Shown one piece after another: positions 25,465-33,885 of a DNA stretch of 64,000 nucleotides. Position numbers and translations under genes: made by a program. The stretch's first letter is position 1; every line of letters starts with the position of its first letter. The notes beneath the pieces were generated by a model. The model saw only the letters and a program-made list of their open reading frames with translations, did not search any database and was not told where the DNA came from. The stretch covers positions 58,992-122,991 of the forward strand of contig CADCEF010000008.1 in assembly GCA_902800365.1 (NCBI GenBank). Reading direction: 5' to 3'. This stretch comes from an uncultured Prevotella sp. Lineage in GTDB: Bacteria; Bacteroidota; Bacteroidia; Bacteroidales; Bacteroidaceae.

Positions 25465-25686
25465 CCCTCCACGCGGTGGCACTTCGTTGCCCATGAAATT
25501 ACGTTTATCTGGTCATAAAATTACGGTTCGTAGGCCATGAAGCGTTACACCATTTTTATTAACATCATTTAACGGAAATAACTCGGATATTATTTTTTCA
25601 TTTCGCTCTATCTTCGTACCTTTGCATTGTCAATCATGAGAGACAACATAACTTAAACATTAACCATTTAAAATTACAAAAGCATT
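25465..25686. other. Intergenic region before the HU-like gene
   Basis: It holds a small palindrome CCAC-GCG-GTGG (near 25469), two copies of the 15-nt motif TTCGTnnsCCATGAA (25483-25497, 25527-25541) that recurs at 58904-58918, and the HU promoter at 25617-25624. No convincing coding sequence was seen. Confidence 0.6.
25617..25624 (+). promoter_or_regulatory. Promoter -7 element for the HU-like gene
   Basis: TACCTTTG matches TAnnTTTG, 62 bases before the ATG at 25687. Confidence 0.65.
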
Positions 25687-26177
25687 ATGGCAAAGATTTT
25701 TTATTTACTGAAACAAAACAAGGCACAGGGTTCTAAGATTTACGGCAAGTGGTTTGCTCACGGCAAGACCATCGAGACCCTGAACACCCGAAAGATGGCC
25801 AACCACATTGCAGAGCACGGCTCTATCTACACCCCCGACGTGGTGTTTGGTGTGCTGGAGAAGTTCCGCAGCTGTCTTATCGAAATGCTGCTTGAGAGCA
25901 AGCGCGTGAAGATTGATGGTCTGGGCATTTTCTACACCACTCTACAAAGAACCTGAAGGCATTGCACATCCGATTCTTGCCCGATCAGGAGGCAGAGACA
26001 AACATCAGCTCGCGAGAGTTCATCAAGAAAGCAGAGTTCGTTAATGCAGAGGCATTGGCTGGTCAGCTGTTGGAGAGTGGCTCGGGTGATAGCCCAAGCG
26101 GCAACGGCGGCGGCAATAGCGGCAATCAGGGCGGTGGCGGCTACAATAGCAGCGACGACCCAGGTGAGGGAGATTAA
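25687..26177 (+). pseudogene. HU-family DNA-binding protein, frameshifted
   Basis: Two frames together make one HU-like protein of the Bacteroidota type. The first (25687-25956, 89 codons) carries the N-terminal part up to KRVKIDGLGIFYTT. It then runs out of frame and stops. The continuation KNLKALHIRFLPDQEAE lies one frame over and runs to 26177 with the Gly/Ser/Asp-rich tail usual for this group. One missing base around 25937-25943 explains the break: adding one base restores FYTT-STKNLK. It may be a true mutation, a sequencing error, or less likely programmed frameshifting. HU-like proteins bend DNA; members with glycine-rich tails occur next to small lipopeptide and cell-wall hydrolase genes, as here. 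Confidence 0.8.
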
Positions 26178-26183
26178 ACTAAC

Positions 26184-26208
26184 GGAGGGGTAGTACCCCT
26201 ACCCCTCC
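26184..26208 (+). terminator. Hairpin after the HU-like gene
   Basis: The 9-bp stem GGAGGGGTA / TACCCCTCC has a 7-nt loop. No long T-run follows, so it may attenuate or protect rather than terminate before the small lipopeptide gene. Confidence 0.5.
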
Positions 26209-26238
26209 AAATTATTTACCTTCTTAATTTAATCAACC

Positions 26239-26340
26239 ATGACAAAGAGAGAAACCATTAAATTCATCGTACAGATGATTGCATCAATCGCAACAGCGAT
26301 TGTTACAGCCCTCGGCGCTACAAGCTGCATGGGTATGTAG
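26239..26340 (+). CDS. Smalltalk-type 33-residue lipopeptide
   Basis: A 33-residue protein with MTKRET at the start, one hydrophobic helix (IVQMIASIATAIVTALGA) and a Cys near the end in a lipobox-like ATSC, then MGM. This matches the very small Bacteroidota proteins called smalltalk, which lie beside HU-like and amidase/peptidase genes. Their function is not known. The Cys position suggests lipidation after cleavage, leaving only four residues. It is in the same direction as the HU-like gene, 61 bases after it. Confidence 0.75.
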   Translation: MTKRETIKFIVQMIASIATAIVTALGATSCMGM

Positions 26341-26797
26341 TTAAAGCCTAAGACCTGCACTTGAGGGGTTCTTGGACAAGCCAAGCGGCCGCTCGACTTT
26401 GGTCGCTTGCAAGGCAAGAAAGCCGAGCGCGCCCCTCAAACTGCAGCGAGGCGTTTTTTCGAATAGAAGTTCTTTTTTCATTTTTTATAGTCTATACCCC
26501 TTAGGCCAGCAGTGAATGCTCGCTTAAGGGATGTTTATGGTAAAGAAAAAGGTCTATCATCGCGACAGACCTTGATTCGTAAATAAATAAACAATATACT
26601 AATATAACATTGGCCAAATTATCTGGGTGCAAAGGTATAGGGATTATTTCATAACTGCAATACCTAAAATATGGGATTTTGCTTGCATAGAAAAAGTGAT
26701 TCCAGATGGAGGGATGCAGGATTTTTCTAAAAAAGATTATCAGAATAACCTATATTTATCAAATATCGCTTATTATATTAACCTTTTTGGCTAAAAA
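26341..26797. other. Structured non-coding region
   Basis: No gene is visible in these ~460 bases. The first part can fold into a branched structure: TTGAGGGG (26361-26368) pairs with CCCCTCAA (26432-26439) and encloses CTTGG/CCAAG (26371-26385), CTTGC/GCAAG (26406-26418) and GCTCG/CGAGC (26391-26395, 26424-26428). A second stem CCCTTA/TAAGGG spans 26498-26530. It may end transcription of the small lipopeptide gene or be a non-coding RNA. Confidence 0.5.
26549..26573 (-). terminator. Hairpin with T-run on the minus strand
   Basis: The stem AAGGTCT / AGACCTT is followed, in the minus direction, by TTTCTTTA, which suits termination of minus-strand transcripts. No minus-strand gene is visible upstream of it. 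Confidence 0.45.
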
Positions 26798-26829
26798 TTT
26801 GGTTATTACAATAAGTTTAATTATATTTG
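26798..26829 (+). promoter_or_regulatory. Promoter of the AAA ATPase gene
   Basis: TTTG (26798-26801), 20 bases, then TATATTTG (26822-26829): full match to the Bacteroidota promoter, 18 bases before the ATG at 26848. Confidence 0.85.
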
Positions 26830-26847
26830 CACGCAAAAATAGTTATT

Positions 26848-28044
26848 ATGGATACTCTATTTAAGAAACATCGTACATTGATATCGCAAACGAACACTGG
26901 CATCGTTCGCGAAATAATGAAATCTGTGAACTGGGAGAAGCAACTTGTATCCATACGCGGTTCGCGAGGCGTGGGTAAGACTACGCTGATGCGACAGTAT
27001 ATCAAGCAGATGTATGGAGTGAATGCTGGCGAAGCCCTGTATTGTGTGATGGACAGCATGTACTTTACCAGTCACACACTGATGGAGGTGGCTGAGCGGT
27101 TCCACCTGATGGGTGGCAAACACCTGTTTCTGGACGAAGTGCATAAATATCCTACATGGAGTAAGGAACTGAAAGAGATTATCGACCTATGGCCCGATAT
27201 GAAGATTACCTTTACAGGCTCGTCGCTCCTGCAGATTCTGAATGCCGATGCCGATCTGTCGCGCAGGGTGCTGAGCTACGATATGGCAGGGCTATCGTTT
27301 AGAGAGTATCTACGTTTCTATAAGAATATAGAACTACCTGTACATACTATGAAGGAAGTGCTGGAGGATACGGATGCTGTGTGCGATGAGGTATGCAAGG
27401 TATGTCATCCCCAACCTTTGTTTGAGGAATATCTGCGTGCAGGCTACTACCCCTTCTACGATGGCGACGAACAGGAATACTACAGTCGCATAGAGAATGT
27501 GGTAAGTTTTATTATCGACCAGGAGATGACACAGTTGTGTGGCGTTGATCCTGCATATACGCGCAAACTCAAGGCGATGATGCTGTTTCTTGCCAATAAT
27601 GTGCCTTACGATGTTAATATCGCAAAACTGGCATCATATCTAGAATTGAACAAAAACACGGTACTGAGCTATCTGTCGAGTATGCAAAAGGCAGAATTGT
27701 TGCACCTGCTGTATGCGGATAACAAGTCGGTGACCAAGATGCAGAAGCCTGACAAGATATATGTGCACAATCCCAATATGCTCTGCGCACTGAGCTCAAA
27801 TCTCAATGTAGGCACCCTGCGAGAGTGCTTTGTGGTCAATCAACTGTCAGTAGGCCATACTGTAGAATATGGTAAGACACAGGGCGACTTCTTGATTGAC
27901 GGCAAGATAACAGTTGAAGTGGGCGGACAGGACAAGTCGTTCGATCAGATAGCAGACATACCCAACTCATACATTCTAGCAGACTCAATGGAATTCCCCA
28001 TTGGCAAGAAGCTACCCCTCTGGGTGGTAGGGCTGCTGTATTAA
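26848..28044 (+). CDS. AAA-family ATPase with DUF4143-like C-terminal region
   Basis: This 398-residue protein has an N-terminal P-loop ATPase domain (Walker A GSRGVGKTTL near residue 35, Walker B HLFLDEVHKYP, then FTGSSLL sensor) and a C-terminal region with the nuclease-like EVGG pattern of AAA_14/DUF4143 proteins. Such proteins are abundant and variably distributed in Bacteroidota; their substrate is unknown. I chose the ATG at 26848 because the in-frame ATG-like start at 26827 lies inside the promoter -7 element. It has its own promoter and no co-directional partner within 90 bases. Confidence 0.88.
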   Translation: MDTLFKKHRTLISQTNTGIVREIMKSVNWEKQLVSIRGSRGVGKTTLMRQYIKQMYGVNAGEALYCVMDSMYFTSHTLMEVAERFHLMGGKHLFLDEVHKYPTWSKELKEIIDLWPDMKITFTGSSLLQILNADADLSRRVLSYDMAGLSFREYLRFYKNIELPVHTMKEVLEDTDAVCDEVCKVCHPQPLFEEYLRAGYYPFYDGDEQEYYSRIENVVSFIIDQEMTQLCGVDPAYTRKLKAMMLFLANNVPYDVNIAKLASYLELNKNTVLSYLSSMQKAELLHLLYADNKSVTKMQKPDKIYVHNPNMLCALSSNLNVGTLRECFVVNQLSVGHTVEYGKTQGDFLIDGKITVEVGGQDKSFDQIADIPNSYILADSMEFPIGKKLPLWVVGLLY

Positions 28045-28138
28045 TGCGCGGCATATTGGGCCAGATAGCACTTATTTATTTCATCTGCAACTTTTCGCAT
28101 CGTTCTTACGTCTAACAGATAGAAATTTTTAAAAAGAA

Positions 28139-29326
28139 ATGAAAAAGTTTGTATTCTCTATCACGCTGCTTTTTGCGGCAGTCTTTGCTGTGGCTCAGCC
28201 CGTAGCAAGAGTTACAGACCTCTCTATGAAGTCTCAGTATTTCAACCACGAACGCCAGGTACTCATCTATACCCCTGAGGGCTACGATGAATATGACGCC
28301 ACAGATTTTGACGTCATGTATGTGTTCGACTCGCAAGATCGTTCTAAGTTCGATTTCGTGCATTGTGCTTTGGATTTGGCATGCACCGATGATACGGACG
28401 AGAGCAAACGCTTTATTATCGTTGGCATCTGTTCACCCAGCCTTCCTGACATTGATTACTATCGTAATACCGATTATCTGCCCATGCCCATCCATGAGAG
28501 TGCGAAAGGTAAAGGACTCTTTAAATCTCAACAAGGCTATGGTCGTTCGGGAGATCTAAAGAAGTTCCTGAAGAACGAACTGATGCCATATATTGACAAG
28601 AACTATCGCACATCTGGCCGTACCATCGGTATCGGACACTCGCTGAGTGCGTCATTCGTGCTCGATTGTATGGTTACCGACGATTTGTTTGATGATTACA
28701 TCGCCATGTCTCCCAACTGTTATTTCGATGAGTTCAGGGTGGCCAGCGGCATCGAACAATATCCCTTCAAGAGCCTCACGAAGCCCCGTTTCATCTATAC
28801 TTCTATGGCTAACGAGATTGGTAGTAAGCGTTCTGATTGGGGCGAAGACTGGACACAAGGATGGCAGCGCGTCAGTACTTTCCTCAGCAACAGGTCTAAT
28901 TTCGCCAATGGTACAATCGCTTCAGTACAAACTTTTCCTGATTACGATCACAATCCCAGCTTTGTTCCGAGTCTTACCGAGGCATTAAGGGAATATCTGC
29001 AGTTCTCCACGTCGTTGCTTCAGCAGTACACGAGTCAGGAAACATATCCCATTCACTTTGAACTGAAAGGTAAGGATTTGAAGGGTAATGTATATATCAC
29101 AGGCAATCAGGAGGCTCTGGCCAACTGGAATCCGAAGGGAGTAAAGATGAAGCAGCAGAGTGACGGCACTTACGTGATCGACCTTCAGCTCCACCTGCCT
29201 GCCTATTTCAAGTTTACTCAAGGTGACTGGGATCATCAGCTGTATATGGAGAATGCCATGCCGGGCAACCTCGTTATCTACAAGCCCCAGCCAGCCACAC
29301 GTATATATTATCCATATGAAGATTAG
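28139..29326 (+). CDS. Exported esterase with C-terminal starch-binding-like domain
   Basis: The 395-residue protein has a signal peptide (residues 1-19, cut after AVA), an alpha/beta-hydrolase esterase domain of the esterase-D/Fes type (nucleophile Ser in IGIGHSLSAS, residue ~170) and a C-terminal ~80 residues (VYITGNQEALANWNP... WDHQLYMEN) resembling a CBM20-like carbohydrate-binding fold. Related proteins deacylate siderophores or sugar esters. The binding-like tail favours a carbohydrate ester, but this is inference. It is monocistronic, ending in a terminator hairpin at 29356-29388. Confidence 0.85.
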   Translation: MKKFVFSITLLFAAVFAVAQPVARVTDLSMKSQYFNHERQVLIYTPEGYDEYDATDFDVMYVFDSQDRSKFDFVHCALDLACTDDTDESKRFIIVGICSPSLPDIDYYRNTDYLPMPIHESAKGKGLFKSQQGYGRSGDLKKFLKNELMPYIDKNYRTSGRTIGIGHSLSASFVLDCMVTDDLFDDYIAMSPNCYFDEFRVASGIEQYPFKSLTKPRFIYTSMANEIGSKRSDWGEDWTQGWQRVSTFLSNRSNFANGTIASVQTFPDYDHNPSFVPSLTEALREYLQFSTSLLQQYTSQETYPIHFELKGKDLKGNVYITGNQEALANWNPKGVKMKQQSDGTYVIDLQLHLPAYFKFTQGDWDHQLYMENAMPGNLVIYKPQPATRIYYPYED

Positions 29327-29355
29327 TATATAGGTGAAAACTTATATAACAGTCA

Positions 29356-29388
29356 AATCCCCGACCTGTAGAATGCAAGCCGGGGATT
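29356..29388 (+). terminator. Hairpin terminator after the esterase gene
   Basis: The stem AATCCCCG / CGGGGATT is followed by TCTTGTATA. It lies 29 bases after the esterase stop. Confidence 0.7.
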
Positions 29389-29411
29389 CTTGTATATATA
29401 TGGAATGGCAA

Positions 29412-29495
29412 TTATGCCATGAAGTGCCTGATGTTGCGGGCTGAAGTCTTGTTGGCATCGTAGCGGACTGTCAACTCACGAGTGCGGTTGGGGGA
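29412..29495 (-). pseudogene. Short coding remnant on the minus strand
   Basis: Read on the minus strand, 27 codons between two stops give a plausible protein end (RTRELTVRYDAN, then KTSARNIRHFMA and a TAA stop), with no start codon or upstream part. It looks like the C-terminal scrap of a small gene whose 5' part is gone. The family is not identified. Confidence 0.3.
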
Positions 29496-29602
29496 ATTTT
29501 AGGTTTATTTAACATGCATTTTGTCAACTTTTGGCTCGCTCGTTCGTATATATTAATGAATAGATTACTTGAAGAAACTAAATTTATAGGATACGAAAAG
29601 GT

Positions 29603-31858
29603 ATGAAAAGACTATCATTACTGACTCTCGCGGCATTGTGCTCCATTGGCGCAATGGCTCAGACAAAGGCGGACTCTCTTAGAGCCGACAGCATTTTTAA
29701 ATCGCTTGAACTACAAGGGGTAGAGATTGTTAAGCAGAAAGCATTGGTGAAATCGGACATCGACAAGATTACGTATAACATAGAGGATGATCCAGACTCG
29801 AAATCGAACTCGACATTAGAGATGCTACGAAAGGTGCCGATGGTGACAGTGGACGGTGAGGACAAGATACAGGTGAACGGATCGAGCTCGTTTAAAATCT
29901 ACGTGAACAGCAAACCTAACCAGATGATGAGCAACAACCCCAGCGAGGTGCTGAAAAGCATGCCGGCAAGTAGCATTAAGCGAATAGAGGTGATAACAAA
30001 CCCGGGGCCGAAATACGACGCTGAGGGCGTGGGAGGTATACTGAACATTATAACACACAGCAAGAGCATAGAGGGATATACTGCGACATTCAACGCCAAC
30101 GCGGGCAACCAAGGACTGGGCGGGGGCGTGTATGCCACCGTGAAGAGCGGAAAGCTGACGGTGAGCGCAAACATGGACTACAGCTACTACGACCGCCCTA
30201 CAAGCTACTCGGGGAGCACACGAAAGACAATAGGGAACATAACGGAATCGTCATCGAACATAGAGAGCGAGGGAACATCGAAATATCACGGCGACTCGAA
30301 ATACGGCTCGATAGAGGCAAGCTACGAGATTGACTCGCTGAGACTGATAACGGCGGCTTTCGACCTGTATGGGGGCAGCAGCACAAGCAACGGTGAGAGT
30401 TGGGTGCTGGCCACATCGCCGCTTACAGGAAACCAGCTGTACAGCTACAACACGCTGCGACACTCGAAAAGCAAATATGCGTATGTGGATGGCGGTATAG
30501 ACTATCAGCGCACGTTTAAGACGGAGGAGAAGCTGTTTACGCTGTCGTACAGGATAGGCAGCGAGCCTGATGCAAGCGACTCGCAGACAGATTATGCCGA
30601 CCTGAGGGCTGCCGACGGATGGGAGAAGTTTATAGAACGACTGAAAAGGCAGCGCGACGACGGCAGCGAGAACACTGTGGAGCACACTTTCCAGGTGGAC
30701 TACACCACGCCGTTTGCTAAGCATCACACCATAGAGACGGGACTGAAGTACATTCTGAGAAACAACACATCGGAGGACGACAGATACGAGATGGACGTGA
30801 TGGACTATGAGCACTCGTCGCACTACAAGCATCGCAACGACATTCTGGCGGCTTATCTGGGCTACGGACTGAAGATAAAGAAGATATCAGGACGACTGGG
30901 ACTACGCTATGAGCACACGCTGCAGGATGTGGAGTATAAGCTGGGCCCCGGAACGGACTTCAGCCAGCACTTTAACGACCTGGTGCCATCGGCAAGCTTG
31001 GGATTAAAGTTGGGGCAGACAACGAACCTGCGACTGGGATACAACATGCGAATATATCGCCCAAGCATATGGTATCTGAACCCGTATCTGGACGACTCTA
31101 CGCCAACAAACATTAACCAGGGTAACCCTAACCTGGACAGCGAGAAGAGTCACAACATAAGCTTTACATTCAGCAAGTTCACACCAAAGTTCAACATCAA
31201 CCTTACCACGCAGTACACGTTTACAAACAACAGCATTGAGAACGTGGTGAAGATGATGCGCGACACCGACATACCGGGACTTAAGAACCCCACTGGCATG
31301 GATGTGCTATACACGAGCTACGAGAACATAGGTCGCAGTCAGAGTTTCAATCTGAACGCATACGTGAACTGGAACGCGAGCAAGAACACACGCGTGTATG
31401 TGAACAGCCGACTAAGATATACGGATATGAACGACGGTGGAACACTATCGAACAGCGGATGGGCGGCTTTCGGCTATGGTGGAGCACAGCAGACGCTGCC
31501 TAAGAACTGGAACATCACGTTCAACATGTACGCCTACACCCCCAGTGTTACCCTGCAAGGTCGTAGCAGCAGCTATAGCAGCTATACCCTGTCTGTACAG
31601 AAGTCGTGGATGAAAAAGCGACTGAACCTGACACTTTCGGCATCGAACTTCCTGAAGAAGTACAAGACGTATGAATCAAGCACCACGGACACATACTTTG
31701 AGGCGGCCAACTGGTCGAAGAGTGTGGCACAGCGATTCGCTGTAACCGTAAGCTATCGCATAGGCGAGCTGAAAGCCAGCGTGCGCAAGGCGGAACGCTC
31801 TATCAGCAACGATGATGTGAAGAGCGGTGGCGGAAACAGCGGCGGCGGAGAGAAATAA
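29603..31858 (+). CDS. Outer-membrane beta-barrel (TonB-receptor-like) protein
   Basis: This 751-residue protein has a signal peptide (cut after AMA), a plug-like domain (STLEMLRKVPMVTVDGED, VNGSSSFKIYVNSKPN, IKRIEVITNPGPKYDAEGVGGILNI) and a long C-terminal beta-barrel with alternating aromatic segments. The carboxypeptidase-regulatory-like domain that usually precedes the plug in Bacteroidota is missing, so the N-terminus is short. No SusD-like partner is adjacent, so the ligand is unknown. The C-terminal tail is Gly/Ser-rich. A good terminator follows (31870-31891). Confidence 0.88.
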   Translation: MKRLSLLTLAALCSIGAMAQTKADSLRADSIFKSLELQGVEIVKQKALVKSDIDKITYNIEDDPDSKSNSTLEMLRKVPMVTVDGEDKIQVNGSSSFKIYVNSKPNQMMSNNPSEVLKSMPASSIKRIEVITNPGPKYDAEGVGGILNIITHSKSIEGYTATFNANAGNQGLGGGVYATVKSGKLTVSANMDYSYYDRPTSYSGSTRKTIGNITESSSNIESEGTSKYHGDSKYGSIEASYEIDSLRLITAAFDLYGGSSTSNGESWVLATSPLTGNQLYSYNTLRHSKSKYAYVDGGIDYQRTFKTEEKLFTLSYRIGSEPDASDSQTDYADLRAADGWEKFIERLKRQRDDGSENTVEHTFQVDYTTPFAKHHTIETGLKYILRNNTSEDDRYEMDVMDYEHSSHYKHRNDILAAYLGYGLKIKKISGRLGLRYEHTLQDVEYKLGPGTDFSQHFNDLVPSASLGLKLGQTTNLRLGYNMRIYRPSIWYLNPYLDDSTPTNINQGNPNLDSEKSHNISFTFSKFTPKFNINLTTQYTFTNNSIENVVKMMRDTDIPGLKNPTGMDVLYTSYENIGRSQSFNLNAYVNWNASKNTRVYVNSRLRYTDMNDGGTLSNSGWAAFGYGGAQQTLPKNWNITFNMYAYTPSVTLQGRSSSYSSYTLSVQKSWMKKRLNLTLSASNFLKKYKTYESSTTDTYFEAANWSKSVAQRFAVTVSYRIGELKASVRKAERSISNDDVKSGGGNSGGGEK

Positions 31859-31869
31859 ATGCAAAAAAA

Positions 31870-31891
31870 GAGCTTGCGGATTTGCAAGCTC
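31870..31891. terminator. Bidirectional hairpin terminator
   Basis: The perfect stem GAGCTTGC / GCAAGCTC with a 6-nt loop, preceded by seven A and followed by TTGTTG, separates the barrel gene from a convergent minus-strand gene. Confidence 0.8.
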
Positions 31892-31914
31892 TTGTTGATA
31901 TAGGGGTATCGCAA

Positions 31915-32862
31915 TTAATTGGCTGCTACACGCTCAACCGTGAAGTCGGCGGCTGAGAACCACTGTGAGTTAAATGGTCGGCCAGTGAACTTCGAGTCGG
32001 AAGTAACACCATATACGAGGGTATCGTTATCGTCGATAGTGATGGTAACAACCACCTTACTCCAACCATAACCATTACCCATATTGGCCTCCTTCTCGGC
32101 CGAACCGTCGAGGGCATTCTCCCAGATCTCACCCTCGGTATTACCATAGTGGGGAACCTCAACGAGTTTCACGCCATACTTCTTACTGGTGGTGGTGGCA
32201 AAGATATAAACGCCAGGACCCTCGGCACGGGCTGCACACACAACACGATAGGTGCCAGGACCTACAGGCTGCTGCTTCTCGGCCTGATAAACCTGAGAGT
32301 TATCGGGGCTCCAGGCATCGAGATAGCCTGCCAGAGGGTCGCCAGAGTAGTGCTCGCCCTTGCGCACAAAGTTGTCGCCGCAGTTCTCGTGCTTGGTGAG
32401 ATTCCAGCCATTCTTGCTCAGATAGGCCTTGCTGAAATCGTCCATCTGAACGCCCATATAGGTGCTACGGTCTTCCTCGGCCTTAGTGAGGGCCTTGCGG
32501 TTTTCTTTTAAAATAGTATTGGTAGTGGGCAACAATATCAGCAGCGAAACACAGAACACTGCCCACGAAGCGATACGCTCGATTTTAACAAACTGCTTGC
32601 TTACCAGCAGATAAACAGCCGACAGCAGGGTGAAGAACAGCGAAATAAGATAGGTAGTGAACAAACCTGGTGAGTTCTTCTCAATATCAGCCAGACCCAA
32701 GCGCTCGAGGGTAAAAGGCATCTCCATTCCCTCTGGAGCCAAACGGGCACCGATAATCTCGGCTGCCAGAAGAATCATTGGCACCGCCATAAAGGTGCCA
32801 ATTGTAATAAATACACTCTTAAAAATTTTCGAACATAAATCGATAGTCGTACTTTTTTCCAT
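31915..32862 (-). CDS. Membrane-anchored protein with unknown C-terminal domain
   Basis: I do not recognise a family for this 315-residue protein. It has three hydrophobic helices (about residues 15-38, 68-90 and 95-115), then ~200 soluble residues ending in a beta-rich region (GTYRVVCAARAEGPGVYIFATT ... WSKVVVTITIDDNDTLVYGV) that resembles galactose-binding-like folds. It follows the sugar-kinase-like gene by 33 bases with no promoter between, so it is probably co-transcribed. A role linked to the kinase or to sugar binding is inference only. Confidence 0.7.
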   Translation of the reverse strand: MEKSTTIDLCSKIFKSVFITIGTFMAVPMILLAAEIIGARLAPEGMEMPFTLERLGLADIEKNSPGLFTTYLISLFFTLLSAVYLLVSKQFVKIERIASWAVFCVSLLILLPTTNTILKENRKALTKAEEDRSTYMGVQMDDFSKAYLSKNGWNLTKHENCGDNFVRKGEHYSGDPLAGYLDAWSPDNSQVYQAEKQQPVGPGTYRVVCAARAEGPGVYIFATTTSKKYGVKLVEVPHYGNTEGEIWENALDGSAEKEANMGNGYGWSKVVVTITIDDNDTLVYGVTSDSKFTGRPFNSQWFSAADFTVERVAAN

Positions 32863-32895
32863 ATCAAATTATATTATTAGTTTTCTTTAATTTAT

Positions 32896-33741
32896 TTAGT
32901 TGCTATGATAAGCCACAAGGCCCTGAAGTGGGCTCTGCATGATGGTACCAACCTCGTAGCCCTGCATCTGGAGGATCAGCGTGAGCTGCTCCTGATAATA
33001 CCAGGCGATACTGCCTACAAACGACACTGGAAGGTCGCGACGGCCATAGCGGGCTAGATGGTAACTGCAGAAATCGTTAAAGGTGGTGTAGACCAGCTGG
33101 CGTATGCCCTCATCGTCGAGGTGACGATGGATAAACTCTGACAGCGAGGCAAGGAAACGATTGGCCTGTGGCTGGCGATAAACCTTATTGATAATTTCGG
33201 ACAATTGCATGCCCGTTTCACGCTCGAAAGTGGCTTTGATATTCTGTGAGAGAACACCTGTATAGAGGTCGTGCAGAAGATGCTTGCCAAGAACGGCACC
33301 ACTGCCCTCATCGCCAAGGATATATCCCAAAGCGGGAGTGTTGTGAACAATCTCCTTGCCATCGTAAACACACGAGTTTGCGCCCGTTCCAAGGATGCAG
33401 GCTATACCGCTCTCGCCACCACAAAGGGCGCGACAAGCTCCAAGCAGATCGCTATGGGCCTCGACGGTATGAGCAGCAGTAAACACCTGGCGGATGAGGC
33501 CCTCCATACGGCCCTCTACCTCAGGACGAACACCACTGCCATAAAAATATACAGAATCTATCTTGGTATCGCCCAACTGGGGCAGCAGCTCGTGGTTGAA
33601 AACGGAAAGTATCTCGTTGTCGGACACATGAAAAGGATTGAGACCCACAGTGTGGACCTCTATCTGAGGGGCTTCGCTACCTGGCTGGAAGCATACCCAA
33701 TCCGTCTTTGTGCTACCACTATCAGCTATTAGAATCGCCAT
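32896..33741 (-). CDS. BadF/BadG-family sugar kinase (N-acetylglucosamine-kinase-like)
   Basis: The 281-residue ASKHA-fold protein has LIADSGSTKTDW (phosphate 1 motif) at the N-terminus, CILGTGANSCVY (phosphate 2) and LGYILGDEGSGAVLGK, patterns shared with eukaryotic NAGK and MurK-type bacterial kinases. These phosphorylate N-acetylglucosamine or N-acetylmuramic acid during cell-wall recycling. The exact amino sugar is not determinable here. It has its own minus-strand promoter (33772-33779) and heads a two-gene unit with 31915-32862. Confidence 0.88.
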   Translation of the reverse strand: MAILIADSGSTKTDWVCFQPGSEAPQIEVHTVGLNPFHVSDNEILSVFNHELLPQLGDTKIDSVYFYGSGVRPEVEGRMEGLIRQVFTAAHTVEAHSDLLGACRALCGGESGIACILGTGANSCVYDGKEIVHNTPALGYILGDEGSGAVLGKHLLHDLYTGVLSQNIKATFERETGMQLSEIINKVYRQPQANRFLASLSEFIHRHLDDEGIRQLVYTTFNDFCSYHLARYGRRDLPVSFVGSIAWYYQEQLTLILQMQGYEVGTIMQSPLQGLVAYHSN

Positions 33742-33771
33742 TATCTACGTGTATTTAAGTGGATTTTGGTG

Positions 33772-33779
33772 CAAAAGTA
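33772..33779 (-). promoter_or_regulatory. Promoter -7 element for the sugar-kinase gene
   Basis: CAAAAGTA reads TACTTTTG on the minus strand (TAnnTTTG), 30 bases upstream of the ATG at 33741. Confidence 0.65.
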
Positions 33780-33843
33780 ACAAAAAATAAGCAAAAATCC
33801 AAAACTTATAGCAAGAAAATGCAGAAAATAAGAAAAAAAGCAC

Positions 33844-33851
33844 TAATTTTG
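33844..33851 (+). promoter_or_regulatory. Promoter -7 element for the MscS-like gene
   Basis: TAATTTTG matches TAnnTTTG. Transcription from it would start near 33856, which argues against the in-frame ATG at 33856 and for the one at 33886. Confidence 0.65.
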
Positions 33852-33885
33852 CACGATGTATAAAGAAAACATCAGACTAAAAGAT

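Noticed and set aside
24411-26340. Complete prophage or integrated plasmid at the accessory locus
   Set aside because: No integrase, capsid, replication or mobilisation gene is present; only a few genes of the sort that can accompany such elements were seen.
26361-26439. tRNA gene suggested by the cloverleaf-like fold
   Set aside because: It lacks the conserved tRNA positions (T-loop TTCGANNC, D-loop GG, acceptor end) and its arm lengths do not fit.
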